Origin: Brucella pecoris
Lineage (GTDB): Bacteria > Pseudomonadota > Alphaproteobacteria > Rhizobiales > Rhizobiaceae
Assembly: GCF_006376675.1 (NCBI RefSeq)
Contig: NZ_VEWK01000012.1
Span: 62,001-126,000, forward strand
Length of the DNA: 64,000 nucleotides
Direction of reading: 5' to 3'
Each line of letters starts with the position of its first letter. The first letter of the stretch is position 1. This document shows, in pieces, positions 27,366 to 36,311 of the stretch. Position numbers and translations under genes: made by a program. The notes beneath the pieces are model-generated. The model was not told the DNA's origin. It saw only the letters and a list, made by a program, of their open reading frames with translations, and made no database searches.

Positions 27366-28367
27366 GTGAACAAAACTATTCTGGCTGCGCAACCCGAACA
27401 CGAGCTCTCCCCTATCGATGAGGAGATCGGGCTCTTTCTGGCGAAGATGCGCGAAAGTTGGGCCAAGCACCCATCACTGTTATCCGTATCCACGGCGGAA
27501 GCGCGTAAAATTGCGGAAATTGTTCGCGAACCGTTCCGCCGAGGTGGTCCTGACATCGCTGATATACGCGATTTGTCTATCCCGACGCGACATGGCGCGA
27601 TGCGGGCGCGGCTCTACAATCCCGGCGTTGGTGATGAAGCGCCGTTGTTGGTCTATCTCCATGGCGGTGGCTTCACACTGTTCAGCATCGACACCCATGA
27701 CCGGCTGATGCGCGAATATGCTGCAGCCGCGAGGGTCAAGGTTCTTGGGTTGGACTATTATCTGTCGCCGGAACACAAATATCCTGTGGCTATCGATCAG
27801 GTTGAAGATACGTTGCATTGGCTGAAGACAGCAGATATCGGCATTGCTCTCGACCGGGTGGCTATCGGCGGAGATTCCGCTGGTGGCAATATCAGCATGG
27901 CGGTTGCAATCCGTTTGCGGGAAAATGGCGAGGGAGAATTCCTCAAAGGCGTTCTCTTCAATTATGCAGGCTTTGCGACTGAGTGTTCAGATGAAGCAGA
28001 AGCATTGCATGGTGGTCCCGGCTCGGTCATGGATCGTGAAGAGATCAACTATTATTATGCGAATTATACGCGTTCGGTCGAGGATCTGGTAAGTCCCGAA
28101 ATCTATTCGCTCAAGGCGCGGGTCCATGATCTTCCGCCAACATTTTTTGTTATTCCAGATCGCGATATAATCGCCGATAACAGCTATGCGATGGTTGCCA
28201 AGTTACAGGATGCTGGCGCGCAGCCTGACTACAAGATCTATCGGGGCGCAACGCATTCTTTCCTGGAAGCGATGTCCATGTCGGGCCTGGCGCGTGAGGC
28301 GATTGCCGATGGCGCTCGTTTCGTGGCGATGGTTCTAAAAAGCCAAGAGGAAGGAAGTGCACGTTGA
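27366..28367 (+). CDS. Alpha/beta hydrolase, hormone-sensitive-lipase (HSL) family
   Basis: A 333-aa esterase with the HGGG oxyanion motif (residues 99-102) and the GDSAGG nucleophile elbow (Ser171), the HSL/acetyl esterase signature. An Asp in FVIPDRD and a His in GATHSFLEAM complete the triad. GTG 27366 is the start. Its stop overlaps the amidohydrolase start by four bases. It may open an ester of the compound handled by the importer. Confidence 0.87.
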   Translation: MNKTILAAQPEHELSPIDEEIGLFLAKMRESWAKHPSLLSVSTAEARKIAEIVREPFRRGGPDIADIRDLSIPTRHGAMRARLYNPGVGDEAPLLVYLHGGGFTLFSIDTHDRLMREYAAAARVKVLGLDYYLSPEHKYPVAIDQVEDTLHWLKTADIGIALDRVAIGGDSAGGNISMAVAIRLRENGEGEFLKGVLFNYAGFATECSDEAEALHGGPGSVMDREEINYYYANYTRSVEDLVSPEIYSLKARVHDLPPTFFVIPDRDIIADNSYAMVAKLQDAGAQPDYKIYRGATHSFLEAMSMSGLAREAIADGARFVAMVLKSQEEGSAR

Positions 28368-29548
28368 CGAGCAAAGTGGAGCAGCCATTGTTCTCCGAGT
28401 TGGAATTTCAGGAGCTGGTTGCATTTCGGCATGAGTTGCATCGCAATCCGGAGGTTTCTGGGCATGAGTATGAGACAGCGCAACGTTTTGTCTCATTTCT
28501 CGCACCTTTAAAGCCGGATCGCATTGTGACCGCTCTCGGTAGAACCGGCGTGGCTGTTGTTTTCGAAGGCCGTGAAGCTGGTCCAACAGTTCTGTTCCGT
28601 TGCGAACTGGATGCCTTGCCGATTGCCGAAACAGGCGGTGTCGCCTACGCATCGCTTATTCCGGGTAAGGGACATATGTGCGGTCATGACGGCCATATGG
28701 CTACAATGGCCGCATTTGCACGCGTTCTTTCGCGAAATCGCCCGGTAAAGGGAAGGGCTGTTTTGCTGTTTCAGCCAGCTGAGGAAACCGGGGCGGGTGC
28801 ATTGGCAGTCCTTGAAGATCCAGCGTTTGAGGAAATACGGCCTGATCTGTCTTTTTCACTGCATAATATGCCGGGTTATGAACTTGGTTATTGCGTGTTG
28901 AAAACCGGTCCGGTCAATTGTGCGTCGCGCGGTCTCCGGCTTCGTTTGACGGGGCGTACGGCACATGCTTCGACGCCCGAAACGGGCAAGTCCCCTATGG
29001 CTGCTATGGCACGCCTGATGCCTGAACTTTTAGCCTTTTCAGAAGGTCTACCAGAGTCCGGTCAGGAGATTGGTGCTTCATTTGCAATGATTACCGTGAC
29101 ACATGCCTCGCTGGGCGAGCCAACCTTTGGAGTGGCACCGGGGTCAGCCGAAATCTGGGCCACTTTACGCACCTTGACTGACAACCGCATGGACGTGCTG
29201 CAAGCCGATGTCGAAACGCTCGTTCATGAGCTTGCGCATGAGGAAGGTCTTGATGTTGCGATAGACTATCATGATGTCTTTCAGCATTGCGAAAACAGCC
29301 CTGAAACTGTTGAACATTTGACGACTGCTATGGCTGATGAAGGCGTGGCTTTCGGGTCGGGTGATTTACCAATGCGTGGATCAGAGGATTTTGGGCGGTT
29401 CCGTTCTGTTGGCCCGTCGGCAATGTTCTTTCTCGGCGCGGGATACGAAGCGCAGGCCCTTCATAGCCCCGATTATGATTTTCCGGATGAACTCATACCG
29501 ATTGGCGCAGGCATATTTGCCCGCGTGGCTCGCAATATACTAGGTTAA
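28364..29548 (+). CDS. M20-family metallo-amidohydrolase (hippurate hydrolase-like)
   Basis: A 394-aa zinc-dependent N-acyl-amino-acid hydrolase. The metal-site segments RCELDALPI, GHMCGHDGHMA, QPAEETGAGA and GSEDFG are present. It starts with TTG 28364, overlapping the esterase stop by four bases, so it is co-translated. N-acyl amino acids or aryl amides are the family's usual substrates. Context (amino-acid importer, esterase) supports release of an amino acid from a conjugate. Confidence 0.88.
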   Translation: MTSKVEQPLFSELEFQELVAFRHELHRNPEVSGHEYETAQRFVSFLAPLKPDRIVTALGRTGVAVVFEGREAGPTVLFRCELDALPIAETGGVAYASLIPGKGHMCGHDGHMATMAAFARVLSRNRPVKGRAVLLFQPAEETGAGALAVLEDPAFEEIRPDLSFSLHNMPGYELGYCVLKTGPVNCASRGLRLRLTGRTAHASTPETGKSPMAAMARLMPELLAFSEGLPESGQEIGASFAMITVTHASLGEPTFGVAPGSAEIWATLRTLTDNRMDVLQADVETLVHELAHEEGLDVAIDYHDVFQHCENSPETVEHLTTAMADEGVAFGSGDLPMRGSEDFGRFRSVGPSAMFFLGAGYEAQALHSPDYDFPDELIPIGAGIFARVARNILG

Positions 29549-29623
29549 TCTGTTAATATGCTAAACGGCTGTCTTTATACCGCTTTAATCGCCTCACGGT
29601 TGAAGGGATGATGAAGGAATAAA

Positions 29624-30289
29624 ATGAGTGATAAGTTCATTACCTGGTCGGATCAGGATGTATCGGATGTCATCAATGCCTATCCGATGGCCAGTATTCT
29701 GGGGTTAGTTGAAGATCCTTTGACGCTTGATATGCCCGTTTTGCTGGAAACGGATGCATCGGGGAAGCACGTTAGCCTGTTGGGGCATTTGCCGCGTCGC
29801 TCGGATTTGGCCAGCACTAATGAAGCACAATCGCGGGCAGTATTCATTTTCCGCGGACCTGCCGGTTATATTTCTCCAGCGATGGCCGGAAGATCAAACT
29901 GGGCGCCAACCTGGAATTTTATCACCGTCAAGATAATCGCAGATATCAGCACGGATGATCAGTTGACCGATGAAGCTCTTCGATGCACCGTCGCTCACAT
30001 GGAAAAGGATCAGCAGTCGCCATGGTCTGTCGATCAGTTGGGCGAGCGCTATGAGAAGCTCAAGGCGGCGGTCATTGGGTTCAGAGCGCGGATCATTTCG
30101 GTGTCGGCACGTTTCAAGCTTGGTCAGGATGAAAACTCTGAAACCTTCGAGCACATTATCGGCTGCTTGAGCGATGCGAAACTCAAATACTGGATGTTGC
30201 GAATGAGAGAAGCCGAAGGCATCGAGGAAGCCCCCGCATCGGTGGGCAATCCGGTTGTGAAATCGAAAAAGGTAGAGCCCACGCTCTGA
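29624..30289 (+). CDS. PaiB-like FMN-binding protein
   Basis: A 221-aa protein of the PaiB/FMN-binding negative regulator family, with the split-barrel flavin-binding wording SNWAPTWNF and a C-terminal helix. It lies between the amidohydrolase and the convergent MocR regulator; MocR genes often have such neighbours. The role is unclear; binding flavin and acting as a flavoprotein or regulator is known for relatives. Confidence 0.8.
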   Translation: MSDKFITWSDQDVSDVINAYPMASILGLVEDPLTLDMPVLLETDASGKHVSLLGHLPRRSDLASTNEAQSRAVFIFRGPAGYISPAMAGRSNWAPTWNFITVKIIADISTDDQLTDEALRCTVAHMEKDQQSPWSVDQLGERYEKLKAAVIGFRARIISVSARFKLGQDENSETFEHIIGCLSDAKLKYWMLRMREAEGIEEAPASVGNPVVKSKKVEPTL

Positions 30290-30298
30290 TATTGTTTT

Positions 30299-31735
30299 TC
30301 AGTTCAGGTGTCGCGCAAGGAAACCGTAAAACGCCTCATTGTCGGCATGGGCAACATTCAACCGAATTCCCCGGCGTGCCACGTTGTTCTTATCCAGACA
30401 GAAGACGCTTCCGGGCGCGATAAATATACCTTCCTTTGCGCCTCGTTTCGCCAGTTCGATGTCGTCAATATGCGGAGGAAGCAGAAGATAGAGGTAGTAT
30501 CCGCCGCCGTTGTCTGAAAAAACGCGATATCCCTGCATTGTAAGCTGCCGAATCGAGCGGTCTGCGGCTGCATCTATGCGATTTGACAGGCGCTTGAGAT
30601 GTCTGTCGTAGTGTCCTTCGACAAGCAGCCTGTGTATCAGTCGTTCGATATGACCGGAACTGTTGACACTTGTGAGCATCTTAAGCTCGGTGAGTGCATT
30701 AATCTGCTCGGCGTTACCGACGATATAGCCGCTGCGCAGACTGGCAGAAAGCGTCTTCGAGAATGTGCCGATTGACATGACGCGGTTGAGCTGGTCGAGC
30801 GTTACCAGCCGGCTTGGGACGCTCGGAGCGAGGTCTGAAAAGGGATCGTCTTCGATAATTGTAATGTCGTGTTGAGTTGCAGCATTTAGTAAGGCATGGG
30901 CGACAGGCAAGCTGGTCGAGCTGCCTGTCGGATTGTGGCCAATCGATTGGGTGAAGAACAATCGCGGACGTTCAGACGCAGCTTTCGCGATGAAATCGGC
31001 GACATCTGGCCCTTCAGCTGTTCTGCGTACGCCAACCATCCGTATCTGCGCCAGTTTCAGCTTTGCAAAGAGCGGATAGTAGCCTGGCTCGTCAACGAGT
31101 ACGACGTCTCCTGGCGAGAGAAAGGCCCGAACAATGAGGTCTAGCGCGTGATTGGCGCCAAATGTCAGCAAAACCTGCTCTTGCGGTGTGTTGAGATGCT
31201 GTGAGGTCAACCTTTTGCAGATTTCCTGCCGAAGCGGTGGGAAACCAAGTGCGGAGCCGTAAGCATCGGTGCCGGCGGTATAAGTGAGGCCGGAAACACC
31301 CAGATGACGTTTGATCTCCGACTCTTCAGCCCAGGACGCTGGGGGGCGGCCATCGCCGACACGGATCGAAAAGCTTTCATCAAGCTGAGCGCTGAGAAGC
31401 GATGCAATATCGACGGCCTCTGCCACATGACGCGGGCGGCTGTTGCGCTGCAGATCCTGCGGCACGCAGACCACGAATCCCGAGCCCGGTCGGGCAACGG
31501 CAAAGCCCGCTGCGACAAGCCGATCATACACCTCAATAATGGTATTCTTGGAAACGTCATATCGTTCGGCTGCTTTGCGGATCGACATCATGCGGCTTCC
31601 GGCCGGGCGCTGTCCGCGAGCAATTTCGCTGCTCAACTGCGCGAACAATCGATCTGTAAGTGTTCCGGACTGCTCTGGCACATTGTTAAAGCTCGTCAAT
31701 GGCTTGCCTCTCGTATGGGTACAGTTTGGTAACAA
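30299..31735 (-). CDS. MocR-type regulator (GntR helix-turn-helix plus aminotransferase domain)
   Basis: A 478-aa two-domain regulator. The GntR-type winged helix (about residues 25-95, ISNTI-like SVSKNT region) is followed by a fold I aminotransferase domain with a PLP-type lysine in GTFSKTLSAS. The frame opens with TTG at 31733-31735, inside a palindrome, with no clear ribosome site. The start may thus lie further in. It is divergent from the HMG-CoA reductase gene, 79 bases apart. PLP-dependent regulators usually control PLP or amino-compound genes, so its link with mevalonate degradation is unexplained; it may instead control the upstream amidohydrolase region. Confidence 0.87.
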   Translation of the reverse strand: MLPNCTHTRGKPLTSFNNVPEQSGTLTDRLFAQLSSEIARGQRPAGSRMMSIRKAAERYDVSKNTIIEVYDRLVAAGFAVARPGSGFVVCVPQDLQRNSRPRHVAEAVDIASLLSAQLDESFSIRVGDGRPPASWAEESEIKRHLGVSGLTYTAGTDAYGSALGFPPLRQEICKRLTSQHLNTPQEQVLLTFGANHALDLIVRAFLSPGDVVLVDEPGYYPLFAKLKLAQIRMVGVRRTAEGPDVADFIAKAASERPRLFFTQSIGHNPTGSSTSLPVAHALLNAATQHDITIIEDDPFSDLAPSVPSRLVTLDQLNRVMSIGTFSKTLSASLRSGYIVGNAEQINALTELKMLTSVNSSGHIERLIHRLLVEGHYDRHLKRLSNRIDAAADRSIRQLTMQGYRVFSDNGGGYYLYLLLPPHIDDIELAKRGAKEGIFIAPGSVFCLDKNNVARRGIRLNVAHADNEAFYGFLARHLN

Positions 31736-31765
31736 TTATAATTATCTGTACCTGTTCAACCATAC
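31713..31765. promoter_or_regulatory. Nested inverted repeats between MocR and HMG-CoA reductase genes
   Basis: GGTACAG (31718-31724) and CTGTACC (31746-31752) form an inverted pair. GTATGG (31713-31718) and CCATAC (31760-31765) form an outer pair. AATTATAATT is a palindrome between them. This is the whole intergenic space, so binding here could control both divergent genes. Confidence 0.55.
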
Positions 31766-31813
31766 CAATAACGTCGTTTCCTGATCAAGAGGAAGAATAC
31801 ATGGGAGGCGGCA

Positions 31814-33130
31814 TTGGCCGACATGCAGAGTAGCGAAATACATCAGATCAGTTCCCGTCTTGAGAACTTGCGCAACCTGACACCACAGGAGCGCATGGCG
31901 CGTGTTGCGGAGGCTACAGGTTTCGAAACTGCGCGGCAGAAGGCTTTTGAGCCAGGTGCATTACCGCTCTCACTTGCAAATGGAATGATTGAGAATGTTA
32001 TCGGAACATTCGAACTGCCGATTGGTATTGCCACGAATTTCACGATTAACGGCAAAGATTACCTTATTCCGATGGCGGTTGAAGAGCCATCGGTTGTGGC
32101 TGCTGCATCTTACATGGCAAGGCTTGCACGGGTTGGTGGTGGTTTTTTAACCTCTAGCAGCGGACCGGTTATGCGTGCGCAGATTCAGGTCATCAATGTG
32201 ACGGACCCGCATGGGGCCCGGGCGCGCATTCTACGCGAGCGCGGCGCAATTATGGCTGCTGCCAATGCACGCGACAAAGTGCTGGTCTCGCTTGGTGGTG
32301 GATGTCGCGATATCGAGGTTCATATCTTCGACGATACGCTGGTTGGTCCTATGCTTGCGGCTCACCTCATTGTCGATGTCCGCGATGCTATGGGGGCGAA
32401 TACCGTCAACACCATGGCCGAAACAGTGGCGCCGCTTATCGAAAAAATTTCAGGCGGTGTGGTGCGCCTGCGTATTCTTTCAAATTTTGCGGACCTTCGT
32501 CTGGCGCGTGCTACCGTGCGGCTCTCGCCAGAAGTGCTCAAGACAGATCAATATGATGGTGCGCGTATCGCGCAGGGTATTGTGGAGGCCTGTGCTTTTG
32601 CTGTTGTCGACCCATATCGGGCTGCCACCCATAACAAGGGTATTATGAACGGGATTGATCCCGTGGTTGTGGCCACTGGCAATGACTGGCGTGCGATTGA
32701 GGCCGGTGCTCATGCGTTTGCTGCGCGCAGCGGTCGTTACACCTCACTCACCCGATGGGAAATTGATAACGAGAACCACCTCGTCGGAACGTTGGAATTG
32801 CCAATGGCCCTCGGCATTGTTGGGGGAGCAACCAAAACCCATCCTTCGGCTCAGGCTGCATTGCATATTCTTGGGGTGACATCCGCACAGGAGTTGGCGG
32901 AAGTCACGACCGCAGTTGGGCTGGCTCAAAACATGGCAGCTCTACGAGCGCTTGCGACAGAGGGAATACAGCGTGGTCACATGGCACTTCACGCACGCAA
33001 TATCGCCATTGTTGCCGGAGCGGTGGGCGACGAAATCGAACATGTAGCTGCAACACTTGCAGCCAATCACGATGTCCGGGTGGACCGGGCAAAGGAGCTG
33101 CTGGATGCAATGCGCATGCAAAAAGCGTAA
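31814..33130 (+). CDS. mvaA: Class II (degradative) hydroxymethylglutaryl-CoA reductase
   Basis: A 438-aa enzyme that interconverts mevalonate/CoA and HMG-CoA. Active-site positions of the Pseudomonas mevalonii enzyme (E83, K267, D283, H381) all map with an offset of 8: E91 in the EEPSVVAAA region, K275 in HNKGIMNG, D291 in GNDWRAIEAGAH and H389 in GHMALHARN. The DAMGANTVNT substrate segment is intact. Start: TTG 31814 has GGAGGCGG at correct spacing; ATG 31823 is an alternative. Bacteria with class II enzymes in isoprenoid synthesis carry mvaK/mvaD nearby; none are present here. The CoA-transferase, importer and HMG-CoA lyase in the same operon point to oxidation of mevalonyl-CoA, not synthesis (inference). 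Confidence 0.95.
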   Translation: MADMQSSEIHQISSRLENLRNLTPQERMARVAEATGFETARQKAFEPGALPLSLANGMIENVIGTFELPIGIATNFTINGKDYLIPMAVEEPSVVAAASYMARLARVGGGFLTSSSGPVMRAQIQVINVTDPHGARARILRERGAIMAAANARDKVLVSLGGGCRDIEVHIFDDTLVGPMLAAHLIVDVRDAMGANTVNTMAETVAPLIEKISGGVVRLRILSNFADLRLARATVRLSPEVLKTDQYDGARIAQGIVEACAFAVVDPYRAATHNKGIMNGIDPVVVATGNDWRAIEAGAHAFAARSGRYTSLTRWEIDNENHLVGTLELPMALGIVGGATKTHPSAQAALHILGVTSAQELAEVTTAVGLAQNMAALRALATEGIQRGHMALHARNIAIVAGAVGDEIEHVAATLAANHDVRVDRAKELLDAMRMQKA

Positions 33131-33259
33131 ATAAAATAACGGCTTGTGAACGGTAATCCGTTTCTTTCCGTCCGATACCGAATTGATTATTTCATCTCGC
33201 TGGATTTTGCGCTTTATCGGAGGGGTAAAGCTGAAAGTTCAGACTCTGGGAGGAGCAAG

Positions 33260-34501
33260 ATGGCAAAACAAAACGAATTCGACAGCTGGCAGGCCCGGCG
33301 CACAGGCCCGCTGGCAGGCGTGACCGTTCTGGATATAACACGCGTTGTCGCAGGACCGTTTTGTTCGATGTTGATGGCAGACCTTGGTGCAACTGTAATC
33401 AAGGTAGAGCATCCTGATGAACCGGATTACGCACGCACATTCCCTCCATTCGTCGGAGAAGACGAAGAACAACTCAGTGCATTCTTCACGCAGTTTAACC
33501 GCAACAAACTTGGGATCACGGTCAACTTGAAGACCGATGAAGGCAAGGAGTTGCTGCGCAAACTGGTAGGGAAGGTTGATATTCTTGTCGAGAACTTCCG
33601 TCCAGGAACAATGGACAAGCTGGGTCTGGGTTATGAGACTTTAAAAACCATCAATCCCAAGCTCGTTTACACCGCAATCAGCGGATATGGACGAACCGGC
33701 CCCAATGCCTCAAGACCGGCATATGATAATACCGGTCAGGCTGTTGGTGGCTTGTGGTCGATGAATGGCTATGCGGACCGTCCACCGGTGCGCGTAGGGA
33801 CGATCATAGGTGATCTTGCCGCGTCGCTTTACGCAGCCATTGGTGCAATCGCAGCACTAAGGGAAGCGGAACGTACGGGGCAGGGGCAGGTAGTCGATGT
33901 CTCACAACAGGATTCGGTTCTAACACTCACCGAAAATGCAGTGGTTCGTTATACTGCTCAAAAGGAAGTGGCTACACCGCTTGGCAATGACCATCCCTTT
34001 GTGCGCCCATACGGCCAATTCCGGTGCAAGGATGGATTTGTATTCTTTGGTGGTTACACAGACAAGTTCTGGGCAATTACCTGTGCCATGTTTGGGGAAC
34101 CAGAGCGGGCGAGCGATCAAGCGATCAATACAATGGAAAAGCGGTTTGACCCGGTTGTTGCTGAAACGGTTGTCAAACCTCTGCTTGAAGGATGGTTCTC
34201 CAACTATACCAAGGCTGAACTTGAGGATATGGCGGGTGATAAAGTGCCGCTGAGTGCCATCAAGACAATCGCCGAAGTTGTTGAAGATCCGCATATCGCT
34301 GCACGAAACATGATTGTTAACGTGCCCGTCGCTGGAAAGTTGATCGGCATGTTCGGCTTGCCAATCAAGCTTTCAGGCAAGCAGGAAACGGACAACGAAA
34401 AGGCACCTGCACCGGGCGAACATAATGCTCTGGTTCTGGAAAAGCTGGTTGGTATTGGTGCAGAAGAACTGGATCGTCTTAAGACTGCGGGGGCAATCTG
34501 A
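33260..34501 (+). CDS. Type III CoA-transferase, predicted mevalonate CoA-transferase
   Basis: A 413-aa CaiB/BaiF-family enzyme with LDITRVVAGPF and the presumed catalytic Asp D156 in RPAYDNTGQ. ATG 33260 follows GGGAGGA; the frame extends to 33146 with no support. It overlaps the crotonase start by one base and follows the reductase in the operon. To degrade mevalonate, CoA must first be attached; this gene is the only candidate in the operon (inference). Known mevalonate degraders use an activation step before HMG-CoA reductase. Confidence 0.88.
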   Translation: MAKQNEFDSWQARRTGPLAGVTVLDITRVVAGPFCSMLMADLGATVIKVEHPDEPDYARTFPPFVGEDEEQLSAFFTQFNRNKLGITVNLKTDEGKELLRKLVGKVDILVENFRPGTMDKLGLGYETLKTINPKLVYTAISGYGRTGPNASRPAYDNTGQAVGGLWSMNGYADRPPVRVGTIIGDLAASLYAAIGAIAALREAERTGQGQVVDVSQQDSVLTLTENAVVRYTAQKEVATPLGNDHPFVRPYGQFRCKDGFVFFGGYTDKFWAITCAMFGEPERASDQAINTMEKRFDPVVAETVVKPLLEGWFSNYTKAELEDMAGDKVPLSAIKTIAEVVEDPHIAARNMIVNVPVAGKLIGMFGLPIKLSGKQETDNEKAPAPGEHNALVLEKLVGIGAEELDRLKTAGAI

Positions 34502-35259
34502 TGACAATTGATTACTGCAAAGATGGTGGTGTTGCCACCATCTGCATCAACCGCCCCAGTAAGCTGAATGCTTTAACGCTTGCCATGTACGACGATCTTG
34601 GCAAAGCCTTCGATGAAGCGGGTAAAGATGATGAAGTGCGCGTCATCGTGCTGACTGGTGTCGGCGACCGGGCCTTCTGTGTTGGTGCGGATCTGACCGA
34701 ATCCATACCTGCCTTGGCGGAAGGTCGCTTCGATATTTCTGAATGGGACCCGGCACATCTGAAGGTCGAAGGATTTTTCAAACCTGTTGTCAGCGCCATC
34801 AAAGGTCTTTGTCTGGGCGGCGGTTTCGAAATTATGCTTGCAACCGATATCCGCATTGCAGCAGAGGACGCCGAATTTCAGTTGCCGGAAGCAGGTCACG
34901 GCTTTGTACCTGCAGGCGGGACACTTGTGCGGCTTGTTCGCCAGATAGGTTACGCACATGCAATGGAAATCATGCTGACAGCAAAGCGGTTTTCTGCTGC
35001 TGAAATGCACCGAGTTGGGGTGGTCAATCATCTCCTTAAGACGACCGATGTCAACGATGCGGCTCAGGAAACCGCCCGTCAGATCGCATCATTAAGCGCA
35101 ACCGCCGTTCAAACGATCAAGGAAGCAGCGCTGACTTTACAACATCTGCCATTGCAAGATGCATTCCAGCGGGAAGCTGGTCTCGGACAACGCACATTTA
35201 CGAGTGAAGATGCGCAGCGGGGCCTCGCGGCCTTTGCTAACAGAGGGGCGCAAAAGTGA
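34501..35259 (+). CDS. Enoyl-CoA hydratase/isomerase (crotonase) family protein
   Basis: A 252-aa crotonase-fold protein with the oxyanion segment AFCVGADL and both catalytic glutamates: E110 in GGGFE and E130 in LPEAGHG, 20 apart as in rat crotonase (E144/E164). It overlaps neighbours by one base on both sides (TGATG). The mevalonate route does not need a hydratase, so it may bring in an unsaturated C6-CoA such as anhydromevalonyl-CoA or 3-methylglutaconyl-CoA (inference). A general enoyl-CoA hydratase is the alternative. Confidence 0.9.
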   Translation: MTIDYCKDGGVATICINRPSKLNALTLAMYDDLGKAFDEAGKDDEVRVIVLTGVGDRAFCVGADLTESIPALAEGRFDISEWDPAHLKVEGFFKPVVSAIKGLCLGGGFEIMLATDIRIAAEDAEFQLPEAGHGFVPAGGTLVRLVRQIGYAHAMEIMLTAKRFSAAEMHRVGVVNHLLKTTDVNDAAQETARQIASLSATAVQTIKEAALTLQHLPLQDAFQREAGLGQRTFTSEDAQRGLAAFANRGAQK

Positions 35260-36281
35260 TGGCGATCTCTGAAACCTCTGATCGGAAAAAGCAAGTGTCC
35301 AGCAGATCGCTGCGCCATATTCCTCTCACGCAGGAGGCAATTGTGGTTTTGGTGTCGGTCGTACTGTTCGGCATTTTCGCAGTCACACTCGACGGGTTTC
35401 TTACCAGTGGCAACATTCTCAACTTTATCCGAAATGTTGCGATACTTGGTATGCTGAGCCTTGGGATGGCGGTTGTTGTGATCGGCCGCGGTGTTGATCT
35501 TTCGCTGGTCGCGGTTATGGCAGTCTCACTAACACTGTCTATTGTTATGGCAAACCAAGGCTACAGTTTTCCCTTCGCTCTGGCGATGGGACTCCTGTTT
35601 GTCATAGCGATAGCTGTGATTATGGGGTTTCTGATCGCTTATGTCGAAATGCCAGCCATATTTGCAACTCTGGCGATCTCGGCGATTGTTTATGGAATGG
35701 GGCGGGGCTTCATTGCGAAGCTCGACGTCAACAATCTTCCAGATAATCTGGATTGGTTTATTTTCCTTGGGCGCGGTAACTTCCTTGGTATCCCAATGCC
35801 AATCTGGATTTTTGGTGTAGCTGCGTTGTTGCTTGGGTTGTTTCTACGCAAGACCGGGTTGGGGAGGTTCATTTACGCGATCGGCGACAATATCTCCACC
35901 GCCCGGATCACCGGCATTCCGGTTCGACCAATGATCATTCTTCAATATGTCATTTCCGCGATAATGGCTTTTCTTGCTGGCTGTGTAACAGCCGCTTCTA
36001 TCGCCAGCATGAATATGCGGATGGTCAATTCAACGCTGATTTATGACGTGCTTCTGGTGGTGATTCTTGGTGGCATAGGTCTTACCGGAGGACGCGGTGG
36101 TATTCGCAACGTTTTGGTTGGCACAATCCTTATCGGTCTTCTGCTCAATGGAATGACCATATTGGACATCTCATTTACCGTTCAAAACCTGGTCAAGAGC
36201 ACGGTTTTGCTCTGTGCGCTAATCGTAGATGCGGTCATCAATCCGCGCGACGAACAGACATCGCAACAGGGAGATATCTGA
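35259..36281 (+). CDS. RbsC-type sugar ABC transporter permease
   Basis: A 340-aa inner-membrane protein of the ribose/xylose permease family (BPD_transp_2), with about eight to ten hydrophobic helices, the GRGVDLSL segment and an ILGGIGLTGGRGG loop. ATG 35259 overlaps the crotonase stop by one base. It pairs with the fused permease at 37398 and the ATPase at 40639. Substrate is inferred to be mevalonate or mevalonolactone from the operon. Confidence 0.9.
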   Translation: MAISETSDRKKQVSSRSLRHIPLTQEAIVVLVSVVLFGIFAVTLDGFLTSGNILNFIRNVAILGMLSLGMAVVVIGRGVDLSLVAVMAVSLTLSIVMANQGYSFPFALAMGLLFVIAIAVIMGFLIAYVEMPAIFATLAISAIVYGMGRGFIAKLDVNNLPDNLDWFIFLGRGNFLGIPMPIWIFGVAALLLGLFLRKTGLGRFIYAIGDNISTARITGIPVRPMIILQYVISAIMAFLAGCVTAASIASMNMRMVNSTLIYDVLLVVILGGIGLTGGRGGIRNVLVGTILIGLLLNGMTILDISFTVQNLVKSTVLLCALIVDAVINPRDEQTSQQGDI

Positions 36282-36311
36282 ACTTATCAACATTCTGACT
36301 GGGAGGAGATT

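Noticed and set aside
31814..33130. HMG-CoA reductase as part of isoprenoid biosynthesis
   Set aside because: No mevalonate kinase, phosphomevalonate kinase, decarboxylase or HMG-CoA synthase is near, whereas HMG-CoA lyase, a CoA-transferase and an importer are.
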